Assembly: GCA_018228665.1 (NCBI GenBank)
Contig: CP073692.1
Coordinates: 2,678,046 to 2,742,045 of the forward strand
From: Faecalicatena sp. Marseille-Q4148
GTDB lineage: Bacteria; Bacillota; Clostridia; Lachnospirales; Lachnospiraceae
DNA length: 64,000 nucleotides
Reading direction: 5' to 3'
Part shown: piece after piece, positions 8,903 to 18,015 of the stretch
Layout: each line of letters opens with the position of its first letter
Position numbering within the stretch: position 1 is the stretch's first letter
Program-made: the position numbers and the translations under genes
Notes under the pieces: model-generated
Seen by the model: only the letters and a program-made list of their open reading frames with translations
Databases searched by the model: none
Told to the model about the DNA's origin: nothing

Positions 8903-9937
8903 ATGTTGAAAAAATCTTTTGGACAGACAAAAACAGGTGAGCAGGCAAGTCTGTATGTATTTGAAAACCGGAATGGGATGCTCATGGGCGTTACAGATTT
9001 TGGGGCAACTCTTGTAAATGTAGTAGTTCCTGATAGAAATGGACGTCTTACAGATGTCGTGCTTGGATTTGATGATGTTAGCGGTTATGAAGCAAGCGAT
9101 AAATTTTTTGGAGCTACTGTGGGACGAAATGCTAACCGGATCGGCGGAGCTTCTTTTGAATTAAATGGAAAGACCTATCTTCTTGCAAAAAATGATGGAG
9201 AGAATAATCTTCATAGCGGTTTGGACTTTTCTAATCAGAGAATGTGGGCGGTAGAAGAGACAACGGAGAACAGCATACGCCTGTCTTTGGAAAGTCCTCA
9301 TATGGATCAGGGATTTCCGGGAAATGTAACACTTTATGTTACATATAGGTTGACAGAAGAAAATGCAGTAGAAATTTCTTATGAAGCGACTCCGGATGCT
9401 GACACCATTTTAAATATGACAAATCACAGTTATTTCAATTTGGAAGGACATGATTCCGGGAACGTGCTGCGTCAGCATGTGCAGATTGATGCAGAGGCGT
9501 TCACAAGAGCAGATGCAACATCCGTTCCGACCGGAGAAGTGGTTCCGGTTGAAGGAACACCGATGGATTTTCGTAATCCCACATTGATCGGTGCAGGAAT
9601 TGATTCAGAATATGAGGCTGTACAGCTTGGTCACGGATATGATCATAACTGGTGTCTGAAGTATGACGGAACATTCAAAAAAGCAGCTGCGATGTACGCA
9701 GAAGGAACAGGGATTGGCATGGATGTATACACGGATCTTCCGGGAATGCAGTTTTATACAGGAAATTTTGTGAGCAATGTATTTGGAAAAGGCGGAACAA
9801 TCTATCATGTAAGAAGCGGAGCTTGCTTTGAGACGCAGTATTATCCGGATGCAGTTCATAAACCACATTTCCAGCAGCCAATAACAAAGGCCGGAGAAAC
9901 ATATCGAACAAAAACGTCATATAGATTCTATCTATAA
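8903..9937 (+). CDS. galM: Aldose 1-epimerase (mutarotase)
   Basis: 344 residues, typical mutarotase length. It converts beta-galactose to the alpha anomer used by galactokinase. The catalytic histidine blocks (NANRIGG...; MTNHSYFNLEGH) and the catalytic glutamate block (CFETQYYPDAVHKP) are present, as is GYDHNW. It has an AGAGAGG ribosome site and closes the gal operon, which ends about 90 bp later at a strong terminator. Confidence 0.95.
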   Translation: MLKKSFGQTKTGEQASLYVFENRNGMLMGVTDFGATLVNVVVPDRNGRLTDVVLGFDDVSGYEASDKFFGATVGRNANRIGGASFELNGKTYLLAKNDGENNLHSGLDFSNQRMWAVEETTENSIRLSLESPHMDQGFPGNVTLYVTYRLTEENAVEISYEATPDADTILNMTNHSYFNLEGHDSGNVLRQHVQIDAEAFTRADATSVPTGEVVPVEGTPMDFRNPTLIGAGIDSEYEAVQLGHGYDHNWCLKYDGTFKKAAAMYAEGTGIGMDVYTDLPGMQFYTGNFVSNVFGKGGTIYHVRSGACFETQYYPDAVHKPHFQQPITKAGETYRTKTSYRFYL

Positions 9938-10026
9938 ATTACTGGAATATATCAAATCAAACAATTTGTGTTTTTGGGGAAAGTATAGTATATTAATCTC
10001 AACAAAAGAAATTGCCAATTCCCTTC

Positions 10027-10064
10027 AAAGGACCTTCGAGGACGCTTGCCTCGGAGGTCCTTTT
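10027..10064 (+). terminator. Terminator of the galactose operon
   Basis: Long stem AAAGGACCTTCGAGG / CCTCGGAGGTCCTTT around a 7-nt loop, ending in TTTT. The rest of the 9938-10257 interval is A/T-rich and holds no convincing gene; an 81-codon frame across it runs through this hairpin and was rejected. Confidence 0.85.
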
Positions 10065-10257
10065 ACTATGTGCGGAAAATTATCGTATAAAATATTTTTA
10101 CATGAATTTTTCAAAAATGAAATGAAAGAATGCCGCGTTAATACAAAAAAGAAACTTGTTAAAAGAATAACAAAAAGAAAAGTGTTTAAAATGCACAAAA
10201 ATCGCATATGAAATTAATGAAAAACGGTAAAAAATTATATTTGAAGATTGTTAACAA

Positions 10258-10286
10258 TTGACATTGGACTAATATATTAGTATAAT
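10258..10286 (+). promoter_or_regulatory. Consensus sigma-A promoter with a 14-bp palindromic operator (gntR-opp operon)
   Basis: TTGACA (10258-10263), 17 nt, TATAAT (10281-10286): both hexamers match the consensus exactly. Between them and touching the -10 is the perfect palindrome ACTAATA-TATTAGT (10268-10281). A site in this position would block RNA polymerase when bound, and the first gene downstream is a GntR-type regulator, so autoregulation is likely. A 5' leader of about 70 nt follows. Confidence 0.8.
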
Positions 10287-10363
10287 AGAGAAAACAAATT
10301 AATGGATTGTTGTATTTATTGTTTAAAAAATAACGACAATTTATTTTAGAAAGAGAATGATTC

Positions 10364-11032
10364 ATGAAAGAGAATGTAATGAAAAAAACGCTCCGTGAGC
10401 AAATCGCTGAGATACTGAGAAAGAAAATTTTGTCAGGAGAAATTAAGCCGGGCGAGAGATTAATTGAGGCAGAAATCTCGGAAGAGTATCAAGTCAGCAG
10501 AGGGCCGGTAAGAGAAGCGCTTCGGCAGATTGAAGAAGAAGGGCTTGTGACTTATTTATCGCACAAAGGCTGTGTTGTGAGGGAGCTTACATATGAAGAT
10601 ATGCAGGAATCTTACTTGATCCGTTCTGCGCTGGAAATGTTAGCTGTAGAAATCTACGAAGCGAAGTTGCCGAAGGAATATGAAGACGAGATGGAAGAAA
10701 TCTTAAAAGAGATGGAAGGCGCATCGAGTACAAAAGATGTTTATAGTATTGTTGAATTAGATGAGCGTTTCCACTGCTGTATTGTGGAAGCATCCGGATG
10801 CAGCAAGCTTTTAAAAATGTGGAAAATGCTGGAAGGGGATAATGCAGCAACCTATCTTACAATGAGCAATGAAGTATTGATGCCGTTTGCGGTTATCGCA
10901 AGAAATCATCGGTGGATTTTAGAAGCGCTGCAGTCTCGTGATGTCAGCGAAACGCAAAGAAGAATCAGAGAACATTATATGGTTGTTCCGCAGACATTAT
11001 ACGAGAAAAAACATAGTTTGAGAGAAAAATAA
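10364..11032 (+). CDS. GntR-family regulator, FCD (FadR) subfamily
   Basis: 222 residues. The N-terminal winged helix (about 8-72) has the GntR pattern: LREQIAEILRKKILSGEIKPGERL, then ISEEYQVSRGPVREALRQIEEEGLV. Residues about 80-215 are the helical FCD effector domain, with acidic/histidine residues (LDERFHCCIVEASG; ARNHRWILEAL; RREHY-like RIREHY) that in this family often bind a metal and a carboxylate ligand. A second ATG (10379) is an equally good start. It is the first gene of a transcript continuing into the oligopeptide transporter 40 bp downstream, so it probably senses a peptide-derived or amino-acid-derived ligand and controls uptake. The ligand is not known. Confidence 0.85.
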   Translation: MKENVMKKTLREQIAEILRKKILSGEIKPGERLIEAEISEEYQVSRGPVREALRQIEEEGLVTYLSHKGCVVRELTYEDMQESYLIRSALEMLAVEIYEAKLPKEYEDEMEEILKEMEGASSTKDVYSIVELDERFHCCIVEASGCSKLLKMWKMLEGDNAATYLTMSNEVLMPFAVIARNHRWILEALQSRDVSETQRRIREHYMVVPQTLYEKKHSLREK

Positions 11033-11072
11033 TTTTAGCAGAACGATAATGAAATCAAAGGAGGATGAAAAG

Positions 11073-12008
11073 ATGCTGAAATTTATTGGAAAACGACTTG
11101 CTTTTGCCGTACTGACGCTGTTTTTGATTGCTACGGCAACATTTTTCCTGGTAGCCGGAGCTCCGGGAGATCCTATTGCAGCGAAAGTAGGTCAGATGCC
11201 GGAACAGGCACAAGCCATTATTAATGCAAAATATGGTTTTGACCGTCCGGTAGTTGAAAGGTACTTCATGTATATGAAGAATCTAATCACAACAGGCGAT
11301 TTTGGAGAATCAATTATTTACACGGGAAAATCTGCCAATGACATTATCCGGGACAATACATTGATCTCAGCCAAGATCGGTTTGCTTGCTATTTTATTCC
11401 AGGTAACGATCGGTGTGCTGCTCGGACTTGTTGCAGCGCTGAACAGAGGAAAACCTATCGATCATGCGATTCGAATTATGGTAGTACTCGCAATCTGTGT
11501 GCCAAGCTTTGTATTTGCGGCGCTTCTCCAGTATTTCCTTGCTTTTAAGTGGAAACTGGTTCCGGTATTCGGATGGGGAGAATTAAAACACTACATACTT
11601 CCGGTTGCTGCATATGCCATTGGTGGAATCGCTTCTTACTGCAAATACACAAGAAACAGTACATTATCTGTTATCAGTGAAGATTACATTATAACAGCGA
11701 AAGCAAAAGGCTGTACGAAAAAAAGAGTTGTTCGCAAACACATTTTAAGAAACTCTATGATCCCGATTGTCACAATGATTGGACCGGCAGTTGCAGGTAT
11801 CTTCGCAGGATCATTCATTATTGAGAAGATGTTCGCAATTCCTGGACTTGGTTCTTATTATGTAAAAGCGGTATCTGATAATGACTATACGATGGTAATT
11901 GGTCTGACAATCTTCTTTGCAATGCTTTATGTAGCGGCATTGATTATTGTGGATATCCTGTATGGTATTGTCGATCCGAGAATCCGTGTAACAAAGGGCA
12001 AGAAATAA
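11073..12008 (+). CDS. Oligopeptide/dipeptide ABC transporter permease (OppB/DppB type)
   Basis: About 311 residues with six membrane segments. The first is ALTLFLIATATFFL-like near the N-terminus, followed by the family motif APGDPI. The EAA loop that contacts the ATPases is visible (EDYIITAKAKGCTKKRVVRKHILRNS split over about 200-225). I placed the start at 11073 because AAAGGAGG lies 8 nt upstream; the ATG at 11049 would put that ribosome site inside the gene. First structural gene of a five-gene Opp import operon. Confidence 0.9.
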   Translation: MLKFIGKRLAFAVLTLFLIATATFFLVAGAPGDPIAAKVGQMPEQAQAIINAKYGFDRPVVERYFMYMKNLITTGDFGESIIYTGKSANDIIRDNTLISAKIGLLAILFQVTIGVLLGLVAALNRGKPIDHAIRIMVVLAICVPSFVFAALLQYFLAFKWKLVPVFGWGELKHYILPVAAYAIGGIASYCKYTRNSTLSVISEDYIITAKAKGCTKKRVVRKHILRNSMIPIVTMIGPAVAGIFAGSFIIEKMFAIPGLGSYYVKAVSDNDYTMVIGLTIFFAMLYVAALIIVDILYGIVDPRIRVTKGKK

Positions 12009-12021
12009 GTGAGGTGTAGAG

Positions 12022-12969
12022 ATGAGCGAGAATACGAAAAACAATATGGAAGATATGTCTCTTGCAGATGACTTATTCGAGCGTGTCGGTACGAAAGGAT
12101 TATCTGGGGAGGAACTTGGAAAGAAATCTCTCACATACTGGGCTGATGTATGGAGAAGATTTCGTGAAAATAAGCTGGCGCTGTTTGGTATGATCCTGCT
12201 TGTGGCGATCATTATCCTTCTATTTGTCGGACCGATGATCTCAGGAAAAGACTATCAGTACATTGACGCTTCAAAGAAAGATATGCTGCCGAACTCTGAA
12301 TACTGGTTCGGTACAGATGATATGGGGCGTGACTTATTTACCCGCGTCTGTGTCGGAGGACGTATTTCAATTTATATTGGACTTTGCTGTACAGTCGTAA
12401 TGTTTGTGATCGGTGCTCTTGTAGGAGCACTCGCAGGTCTGAAAGGCGGACTGGTAGATGACATTATCATGAGAATCTGTGAATTTGTCGGAAACCTGCC
12501 GTACTTGATCATTGTTGTTATTCTTTCTATTACATTGGGACGAAGCCTTTTCTCCCTTGTTTTTGCGATGTCATTGACAGCCTGGGTTGGAACGGCGCGA
12601 ATGGTGCGAGGCCAGATTCTTCAGATCAAGGAACAGGATTATGTGCAGGCTGCTAAGGCGCTTGGAGCAGACACGAAAAGAATTATTATCAAACATTTAC
12701 TTCCGAACACGCTTGGAATTATCATGGTAGATATTACAATGTCTGTACCCGGATTCATTTTCAGTGAGGCGTTCTTAAGTTATATCGGACTTGGAGTCAG
12801 ACCGCCGGAAACAAGCTGGGGTGCTCTGGCAAGTGCCGGACAGCAGCAGCTAATGTTCTATCCGCACCAGTTATTTTTCCCATGTTTGCTGATCGTCCTG
12901 ACGATTCTTTCATTCCATTTGATCGGTGACGGACTTTCAGATGCATTGGACCCGAAACTTAGACAGTAG
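12022..12969 (+). CDS. Oligopeptide/dipeptide ABC transporter permease (OppC/DppC type)
   Basis: 315 residues. It has a 50-residue cytoplasmic N-terminus, then a first membrane helix (LFGMILLVAIIILLFVG), the OppC motif HWFGTDxxGRD as YWFGTDDMGRD (about 94-104), and an EAA loop (EQDYVQAAKALGADTKRII). It pairs with the preceding permease to form the membrane channel; 13 bp separate the genes. Confidence 0.92.
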   Translation: MSENTKNNMEDMSLADDLFERVGTKGLSGEELGKKSLTYWADVWRRFRENKLALFGMILLVAIIILLFVGPMISGKDYQYIDASKKDMLPNSEYWFGTDDMGRDLFTRVCVGGRISIYIGLCCTVVMFVIGALVGALAGLKGGLVDDIIMRICEFVGNLPYLIIVVILSITLGRSLFSLVFAMSLTAWVGTARMVRGQILQIKEQDYVQAAKALGADTKRIIIKHLLPNTLGIIMVDITMSVPGFIFSEAFLSYIGLGVRPPETSWGALASAGQQQLMFYPHQLFFPCLLIVLTILSFHLIGDGLSDALDPKLRQ

Positions 12970-12981
12970 GAGATCGTAAAA

Positions 12982-14016
12982 ATGAGTGAGAAAATATTAG
13001 AAGTGAAAGATTTGCAAGTGAACTTCCGTACTTATGCAGGAATTTCACACGCAGTCAGAGGCGTGGATTTCTACTTGAACCGTGGAGAAACACTTGCGAT
13101 CGTTGGAGAGTCCGGATGCGGAAAGACAGTTACATCAAAAGCGATTATGGGGTTGCTTCCGGAATCGAATACAGATATTAAAAAAGATGGAGGATCTGCT
13201 ATCTTATTCAATGGAGAGAATCTTCTTGATTACACAGAAAAGCAGATGACACAGGTCAGAGGACGTAAGATTTCTATGATCTTCCAGGATCCGATGACTT
13301 CTCTGAATCCGACAATGCGGATTGGAGAACAGATTATGGAGAGTATTTTAATCCATCATGATGTGAAGAAAGCAGAAGCTGAGAAACAGGCATTAGAAAT
13401 GTTGGAACTGGTTAAAATCCCGAATGCGAAAGCCAGAATGAAACAGTATCCATTTGAGTTTTCAGGCGGAATGCGCCAGAGAGCAATGATTGCAGTAGCG
13501 CTTGCATGTAAGCCGGAGATTCTGATTGCTGATGAGCCTACGACAGCGCTTGATGTGACAATTCAGGCGCAGATCATGGATTTGATCGGTGAACTTCAGA
13601 AAGAATTGAATATGGCAGTGATTCTTGTAACACATGATCTTGGAGTGGTAGCCAGCGTAGCAGACCGAATTCAGGTAATGTATGCAGGTAAGATTGTAGA
13701 GAGAGGAACGGTAGACGAGATTTTCTATAAATCTACGCATCCGTATACAAGAGCATTGTTAAGCTCCGTGCCGAAGATTCATACAAATAATAAAGAGACA
13801 TTATACTCTCTGAAAGGAACTCCTCCGGATCTGATTAATCCTCCGGTTGGATGCTCTTTTGCACCGAGATGTGAATACGGTATGAAAGTTTGCCGTGAAA
13901 AATATCCGGACGTAACAAAATTCAGCTGCTCACAGGAGTGTTCCTGCTGGCTGCATCATCCGAAGGCTGATACGAAAGGACTGCCGGAAGGTATGATCAG
14001 AAGGGGGGCACAATAA
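12982..14016 (+). CDS. Oligopeptide ABC transporter ATPase (OppD/DppD type)
   Basis: 344 residues. Walker A GESGCGKTVTS (about 42-52), Q-loop in MIFQDPMTSLNP, signature FSGGMRQRAMIA, Walker B ILIADEPTTALD and switch histidine VTHDLG are all intact. The C-terminal oligopeptide-transporter extension with its cysteine cluster (PRCEYGMKVCREKYP...CSQECSCW) is present; in this family such cysteines can hold an Fe-S cluster. The stop codon overlaps the next ATG by one base (TAATG), so both ATPases are coupled. Confidence 0.93.
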   Translation: MSEKILEVKDLQVNFRTYAGISHAVRGVDFYLNRGETLAIVGESGCGKTVTSKAIMGLLPESNTDIKKDGGSAILFNGENLLDYTEKQMTQVRGRKISMIFQDPMTSLNPTMRIGEQIMESILIHHDVKKAEAEKQALEMLELVKIPNAKARMKQYPFEFSGGMRQRAMIAVALACKPEILIADEPTTALDVTIQAQIMDLIGELQKELNMAVILVTHDLGVVASVADRIQVMYAGKIVERGTVDEIFYKSTHPYTRALLSSVPKIHTNNKETLYSLKGTPPDLINPPVGCSFAPRCEYGMKVCREKYPDVTKFSCSQECSCWLHHPKADTKGLPEGMIRRGAQ

Positions 14017-14999
14017 TGGCAGAGAAAAAAGAAGTTCTGATTGAAGTAAAAGATCTGAAAAAATATTTTAAAGTTGGAAAAAATGCTTATTTGAAAGCGG
14101 TAGATGGTGTTAACTTTAAGATTTATAAAGGAGAAACACTTGGTCTTGTTGGGGAATCCGGCTGTGGTAAAACAACATGTGGAAAGACCGTTATGGGACT
14201 CTATGATGCAACAGGCGGGCAGGTTATTTTCGATGGAACAGATATTCACAGTCTGAATAAGAAAGAAAAGAAAGAATTTACAAAACGTGCCCAGATTATT
14301 TTCCAGGATCCATATTCTTCTTTGAATCCGCGTATGACAGTAGGAGATATTATCGGAGAAGGAATTGATATTCACGGTTTGTACAAAGGAGAAGAGCGCA
14401 CGAATAAAATCCATGAGCTGTTGGAACTTGTCGGATTAAATAAAGAGCATGCATCGAGATTCCCGCACGAGTTCTCGGGAGGACAGAGACAGCGTATCGG
14501 AATTGCAAGAGCTCTGGCAATTGAACCGGAATTTATTGTCTGTGATGAGCCGATTTCGGCGCTGGACGTGTCCATTCAGGCTCAGGTTGTCAATCTGTTG
14601 ATTGAACTCCAGAAGAAAAAGAATCTGACATATTTATTTATTGCACATGACTTGTCAATGGTAAAACATATTTCAGACCGCGTCGGTGTTATGTATCTTG
14701 GAAATATGGTTGAGTTTGCGGCCAGTGATGAATTGTATTCTGAACCGCTTCATCCATATACGAAAGCTCTGATGTCAGCAATTCCGATTCCGGATCCGGA
14801 AGAAGAAAAGAGCAAGAAACGAATTCCGATCGAAGGAGAGATCCCTAGCCCGATCAACCCAAAACCGGGATGCAGATTTGCGGCAAGATGCCGCTATGCA
14901 ACAGAAGCATGTATGAAAGATACGCCAGAGCTTCAGGAAGTGAAAGAAGGACATTTTGTAGCCTGTCACCGGGTAAAGGAATTAAATGAGAGTTTATAA
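14016..14999 (+). CDS. Oligopeptide ABC transporter ATPase (OppF/DppF type)
   Basis: 327 residues. Walker A GESGCGKTTCGK, signature FSGGQRQRIGIA, Walker B FIVCDEPISALD and switch IAHDLSMV are intact. The C-terminal extension carries CRFAARCRYATEAC. It forms the second half of the ATPase dimer with the preceding OppD-like protein. The substrate-binding protein gene follows 42 bp later. Confidence 0.93.
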   Translation: MAEKKEVLIEVKDLKKYFKVGKNAYLKAVDGVNFKIYKGETLGLVGESGCGKTTCGKTVMGLYDATGGQVIFDGTDIHSLNKKEKKEFTKRAQIIFQDPYSSLNPRMTVGDIIGEGIDIHGLYKGEERTNKIHELLELVGLNKEHASRFPHEFSGGQRQRIGIARALAIEPEFIVCDEPISALDVSIQAQVVNLLIELQKKKNLTYLFIAHDLSMVKHISDRVGVMYLGNMVEFAASDELYSEPLHPYTKALMSAIPIPDPEEEKSKKRIPIEGEIPSPINPKPGCRFAARCRYATEACMKDTPELQEVKEGHFVACHRVKELNESL

Positions 15000-15041
15000 C
15001 AGCGTAAGCTGATTATAAAAAATAAAAGGAGGAATGTAACC

Positions 15042-16742
15042 ATGAGAAAGAGAACAAAAATGCTTGCAGGTATTCTCGCAGCTGTATTAGTTGTCGGCTC
15101 CCTTGCCGGATGCGGCGGTGGCGGCGATGACAAAAAAAGCAGCGGAAGCGACGGCGCTAAGTCATCAGGAGCAGAAAAGGTATTCAACTACAGCACAAAC
15201 AGTGTTATCGTTGGTCTCAACCCGATTCTGAATACAACGGCTCCGGATAATGAAGCGCATAACCTCATTTGTGATCCCCTCGTTAGAAACGTGGCTGCCA
15301 AGGATAACACAAGTGAAAGTATTCCTGCAGCAGCAGAGAGTTGGGAAGTCAGCGAAGACGGACTGACATGGACATTTAAGATCCATGAAAATGCAAAATG
15401 GAGCGACGGAGAGCCGCTTACAGCAAAAGACTTTGAGTACACATTAAAGTTGATGGCAGATCCGAACACAGCAGCAGTAAATGCATGGCTGTTTGACGGT
15501 GTAATTGAAAGCTTCGGTGAAGCTCTCTATAACAATGGAAAGACACCAGATGATATCGCAGTTAAAGCAGTAGACGATACAACGCTTGAGATCAAGCTTG
15601 TTCACCCGGCATCCTACTTCCTTGAATTAGTCGGAAGCCTTTATCCGGTAAGACAGGACAAATACGAAGAGTGGGGCGAAGAATATGGTTCTTCTGCTGA
15701 TAAGATCATCTGCAGCGGTCCTTATAAAGTAGAATCATGGAGCCAGAATACAGAATTTGTTGTTGCAAGAAATGAAAACTACTGGGATGCTGAAAATGTA
15801 AAACTGGATAAGATCGTTCAGAAAGTTATTCAGGAGTCCTCTACAGCTGTTCAGGCATTTATCAATGGTGAGATTGATAAGTGTGGAACATCTGACTCTA
15901 ACTGGATTAAGACAGTAGAGGCTGCCGATATGTCTGAGACAATTACTGTTCCGGACAGCGCTCCAGAGTTCTTAATGTTCAACCTGAACAACCAGTACTT
16001 AGCTAACACAAAGATTCGCCAGGCAATTTCAGCAGCTATCGACCGTGAAGCATTAGTTGAAGCAATCTGGGATGGACGTGGACTTCCGCTTTACTCTGTA
16101 ATGCCGGATACAATGAAAGTTGGAGAGAAAACATATACAGAGCTTGTAGATGGAAAGAACTACTTTGTTAAAGATCTTCAGAAAGAAGATCCGAAAGCGT
16201 TATTAGCAGAAGGTATGAAAGAACTCGGAATCTCTGATCCGTCAGAAATTAAAGTAAGTTACGCAAGCCGTGGTACAACGGAACTTTCTAAGAAGATGGC
16301 TGAGTGGTACAAACAGACGTGGGAAGAACAGCTTGGAATTACAGTAGAGATCGATATGATGGAATGGAACATCATGTGGGATAAGATCGACGCTGGTGAC
16401 TATGACATCGCTTCCGGCGGATGGGGACCATACTATAATGAGCCAAGTGCAATCCTGACATTATTTGATCCGGATAACGGATACTTCAACGCAGACAAGA
16501 CAGGATGGAAGAATGATGATGCTAAGAAATTCAAAGAACTTTGCGAAGAAGCAAAATTCATTGTAGATGATAAAGAGAAAGCAGAAATCTATCTGCAGGC
16601 AGAAGAGCTTCTTGTTAAGAATGCACTGATCGCACCGGTATTCCTGTACGAATCACCAACATTCCTTGCAAGATATGTGAAGAACTATTATGTATCTACA
16701 CAGGGAAGTGTTAACTGGGCAGCAGTTGATGTAGAGAAATAA
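15042..16742 (+). CDS. Oligopeptide-binding lipoprotein (SBP family 5)
   Basis: 566 residues. A signal peptide ends in the lipobox SLAGC (Cys24), followed by a Gly/Ser/Asp-rich linker that tethers the domain to the outer membrane face. The mature part has the usual family-5 pattern: LVRNVAAKDN, a TFKIHENAKWSDGEPLTAKDF block near residue 115-135, and the C-terminal lobes, with a length normal for OppA/DppA. Strong AAAGGAGG ribosome site. It captures peptides for the OppBCDF channel just upstream; placement at the end of the operon is common in Clostridia. The bound ligand is unknown. Confidence 0.92.
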   Translation: MRKRTKMLAGILAAVLVVGSLAGCGGGGDDKKSSGSDGAKSSGAEKVFNYSTNSVIVGLNPILNTTAPDNEAHNLICDPLVRNVAAKDNTSESIPAAAESWEVSEDGLTWTFKIHENAKWSDGEPLTAKDFEYTLKLMADPNTAAVNAWLFDGVIESFGEALYNNGKTPDDIAVKAVDDTTLEIKLVHPASYFLELVGSLYPVRQDKYEEWGEEYGSSADKIICSGPYKVESWSQNTEFVVARNENYWDAENVKLDKIVQKVIQESSTAVQAFINGEIDKCGTSDSNWIKTVEAADMSETITVPDSAPEFLMFNLNNQYLANTKIRQAISAAIDREALVEAIWDGRGLPLYSVMPDTMKVGEKTYTELVDGKNYFVKDLQKEDPKALLAEGMKELGISDPSEIKVSYASRGTTELSKKMAEWYKQTWEEQLGITVEIDMMEWNIMWDKIDAGDYDIASGGWGPYYNEPSAILTLFDPDNGYFNADKTGWKNDDAKKFKELCEEAKFIVDDKEKAEIYLQAEELLVKNALIAPVFLYESPTFLARYVKNYYVSTQGSVNWAAVDVEK

Positions 16743-16774
16743 TATCAGTTTTTGTCGCCTGAAATGTATATTGC

Positions 16775-16808
16775 GGGGGAGCAATCTTTAAGGGTTGCTC
16801 CCCTTTTT
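16775..16808 (+). terminator. Terminator of the opp operon
   Basis: Stem GGGGAGCAA / TTGCTCCCC with a 10-nt loop and a T5 tail. The following amidohydrolase pair starts about 90 bp later, so it is expressed by read-through or from its own, not clearly visible, promoter. Confidence 0.85.
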
Positions 16809-16899
16809 AGGTGCAGGCCATTGCGATGAGAACAGTGTCTGCGCGGGAACGATCAGGCTGGATAAAAGAAAATGAAATGATAAAGGAGGAGATCAAGCA

Positions 16900-18015
16900 A
16901 TGTATTTGATCAAAAACGGTAATGTCCATGTAGGAAATGGAACAGTACTTCCGGAGTGTGACATTCTGACAGAGGGAAAGGCGATCAAGGCAGTTGGGCG
17001 CGGACTGAGTGAAAGCGATGCACAAGTGATTGATGCAACAGGATGTGAGGTATTTCCGGGATTTATTGATCCGGTATCCAGTATTGGAGCAATGGGGATT
17101 CCGGGACGCTATTTTGACAATGATGAGCGGACGAATCCAATCACACCGGAAATGAATCTGCGTTACAGTATTGATCCGGATGAAGTCAACCGCCAGGAAT
17201 TTTATAAAAGCGGTATTACGGCAATTGGAGCGGCGCCGACGAACAACAACCTGATGGGCGGACAGATTGCTGTCTGCAAGACTGCTCCTCAGAAAATGGG
17301 AGAACGTCTTGTGAAAGAACATGCAGGATTGAAATGCAGTGTGACAAGCAGTGTGAAAGAGACTTATGGCGATAACAGTCAGGTTCCGATGACAAAAATG
17401 GGGATTTTTCATTTGTTTGAAGAGACGCTTCGCGCTGCAAGAGAAGCAGAAGAAGAGAAACGTACAGATAAGCAGAAAGTGATTACAGATGTATTTGATA
17501 AAGAGAGTATGCCGCTGTTTGCTGCCGCTTCTACAAAAAATGAAATCGATGGGCTGCTGCATCTTCTGAAAGATGAGAAGGTACAGATTAACCTGGTTGA
17601 CGCATTTTGCTTTGCGGATTCACTGAAACAGATTAAAGAAAAGAAAGTTGGAATTATTCTTGGAAATGTAAATAATATGTCTCAGATTGCCAAAAATGGA
17701 ATGGATCTGTCGAAGTTAAATGATCTTGTGGAAAATGGAAACAGGGTTGCATTTACGAACACATGCGGAGGATGGTCTGAAGGACGCGAAGTATTTATCT
17801 GGAGTGCGATAGAGGCGTACAGAGCGGGCGTTCCGGCAGAAGAAGTCGTTAAGATGATGTGTCTGTATCCGGCAGAAATGCTCGGGATAGAGCAGAGACT
17901 TGGAACGATTGAAGCGGGAAAAGATGCAGATATTTCTGTATTCTCAGGACATCCGGTAACAACTTATGCGGCGAAAGTTGTACACAGTATTGTAAACGGG
18001 GAGGTGCTCTTCTAA
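16900..18015 (+). CDS. Amidohydrolase-superfamily paralogue lacking the metal-binding residues (probable pseudoenzyme)
   Basis: 371 residues with the amidohydrolase fold pattern at both ends (MYLIKNGNVHVGNG..., VIDATGCEVFPGFID, LGTIEAGKDADISVFSGHP). It is clearly paralogous to the next gene: compare KETYGDNSQVPMTKMG with KNTFGDMKRLPMTRMG. The metal site is gone. The HxH motif after GFID reads PVSS instead of AHSH. The two mid-protein histidines have no counterparts, and the TDSP aspartate is TNTC. It should therefore not carry out metal-dependent hydrolysis unless it uses another mechanism. It has a GGAGGAG ribosome site, ends at the next ATG (shared base) and is full length, so the loss looks selected rather than decayed. 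Confidence 0.8.
   Translation: MYLIKNGNVHVGNGTVLPECDILTEGKAIKAVGRGLSESDAQVIDATGCEVFPGFIDPVSSIGAMGIPGRYFDNDERTNPITPEMNLRYSIDPDEVNRQEFYKSGITAIGAAPTNNNLMGGQIAVCKTAPQKMGERLVKEHAGLKCSVTSSVKETYGDNSQVPMTKMGIFHLFEETLRAAREAEEEKRTDKQKVITDVFDKESMPLFAAASTKNEIDGLLHLLKDEKVQINLVDAFCFADSLKQIKEKKVGIILGNVNNMSQIAKNGMDLSKLNDLVENGNRVAFTNTCGGWSEGREVFIWSAIEAYRAGVPAEEVVKMMCLYPAEMLGIEQRLGTIEAGKDADISVFSGHPVTTYAAKVVHSIVNGEVLF

Noticed and set aside
9966..10211. 81-codon frame after galM
   Set aside because: It runs across the galactose-operon terminator hairpin, has no ribosome site and a composition like random A/T-rich DNA.
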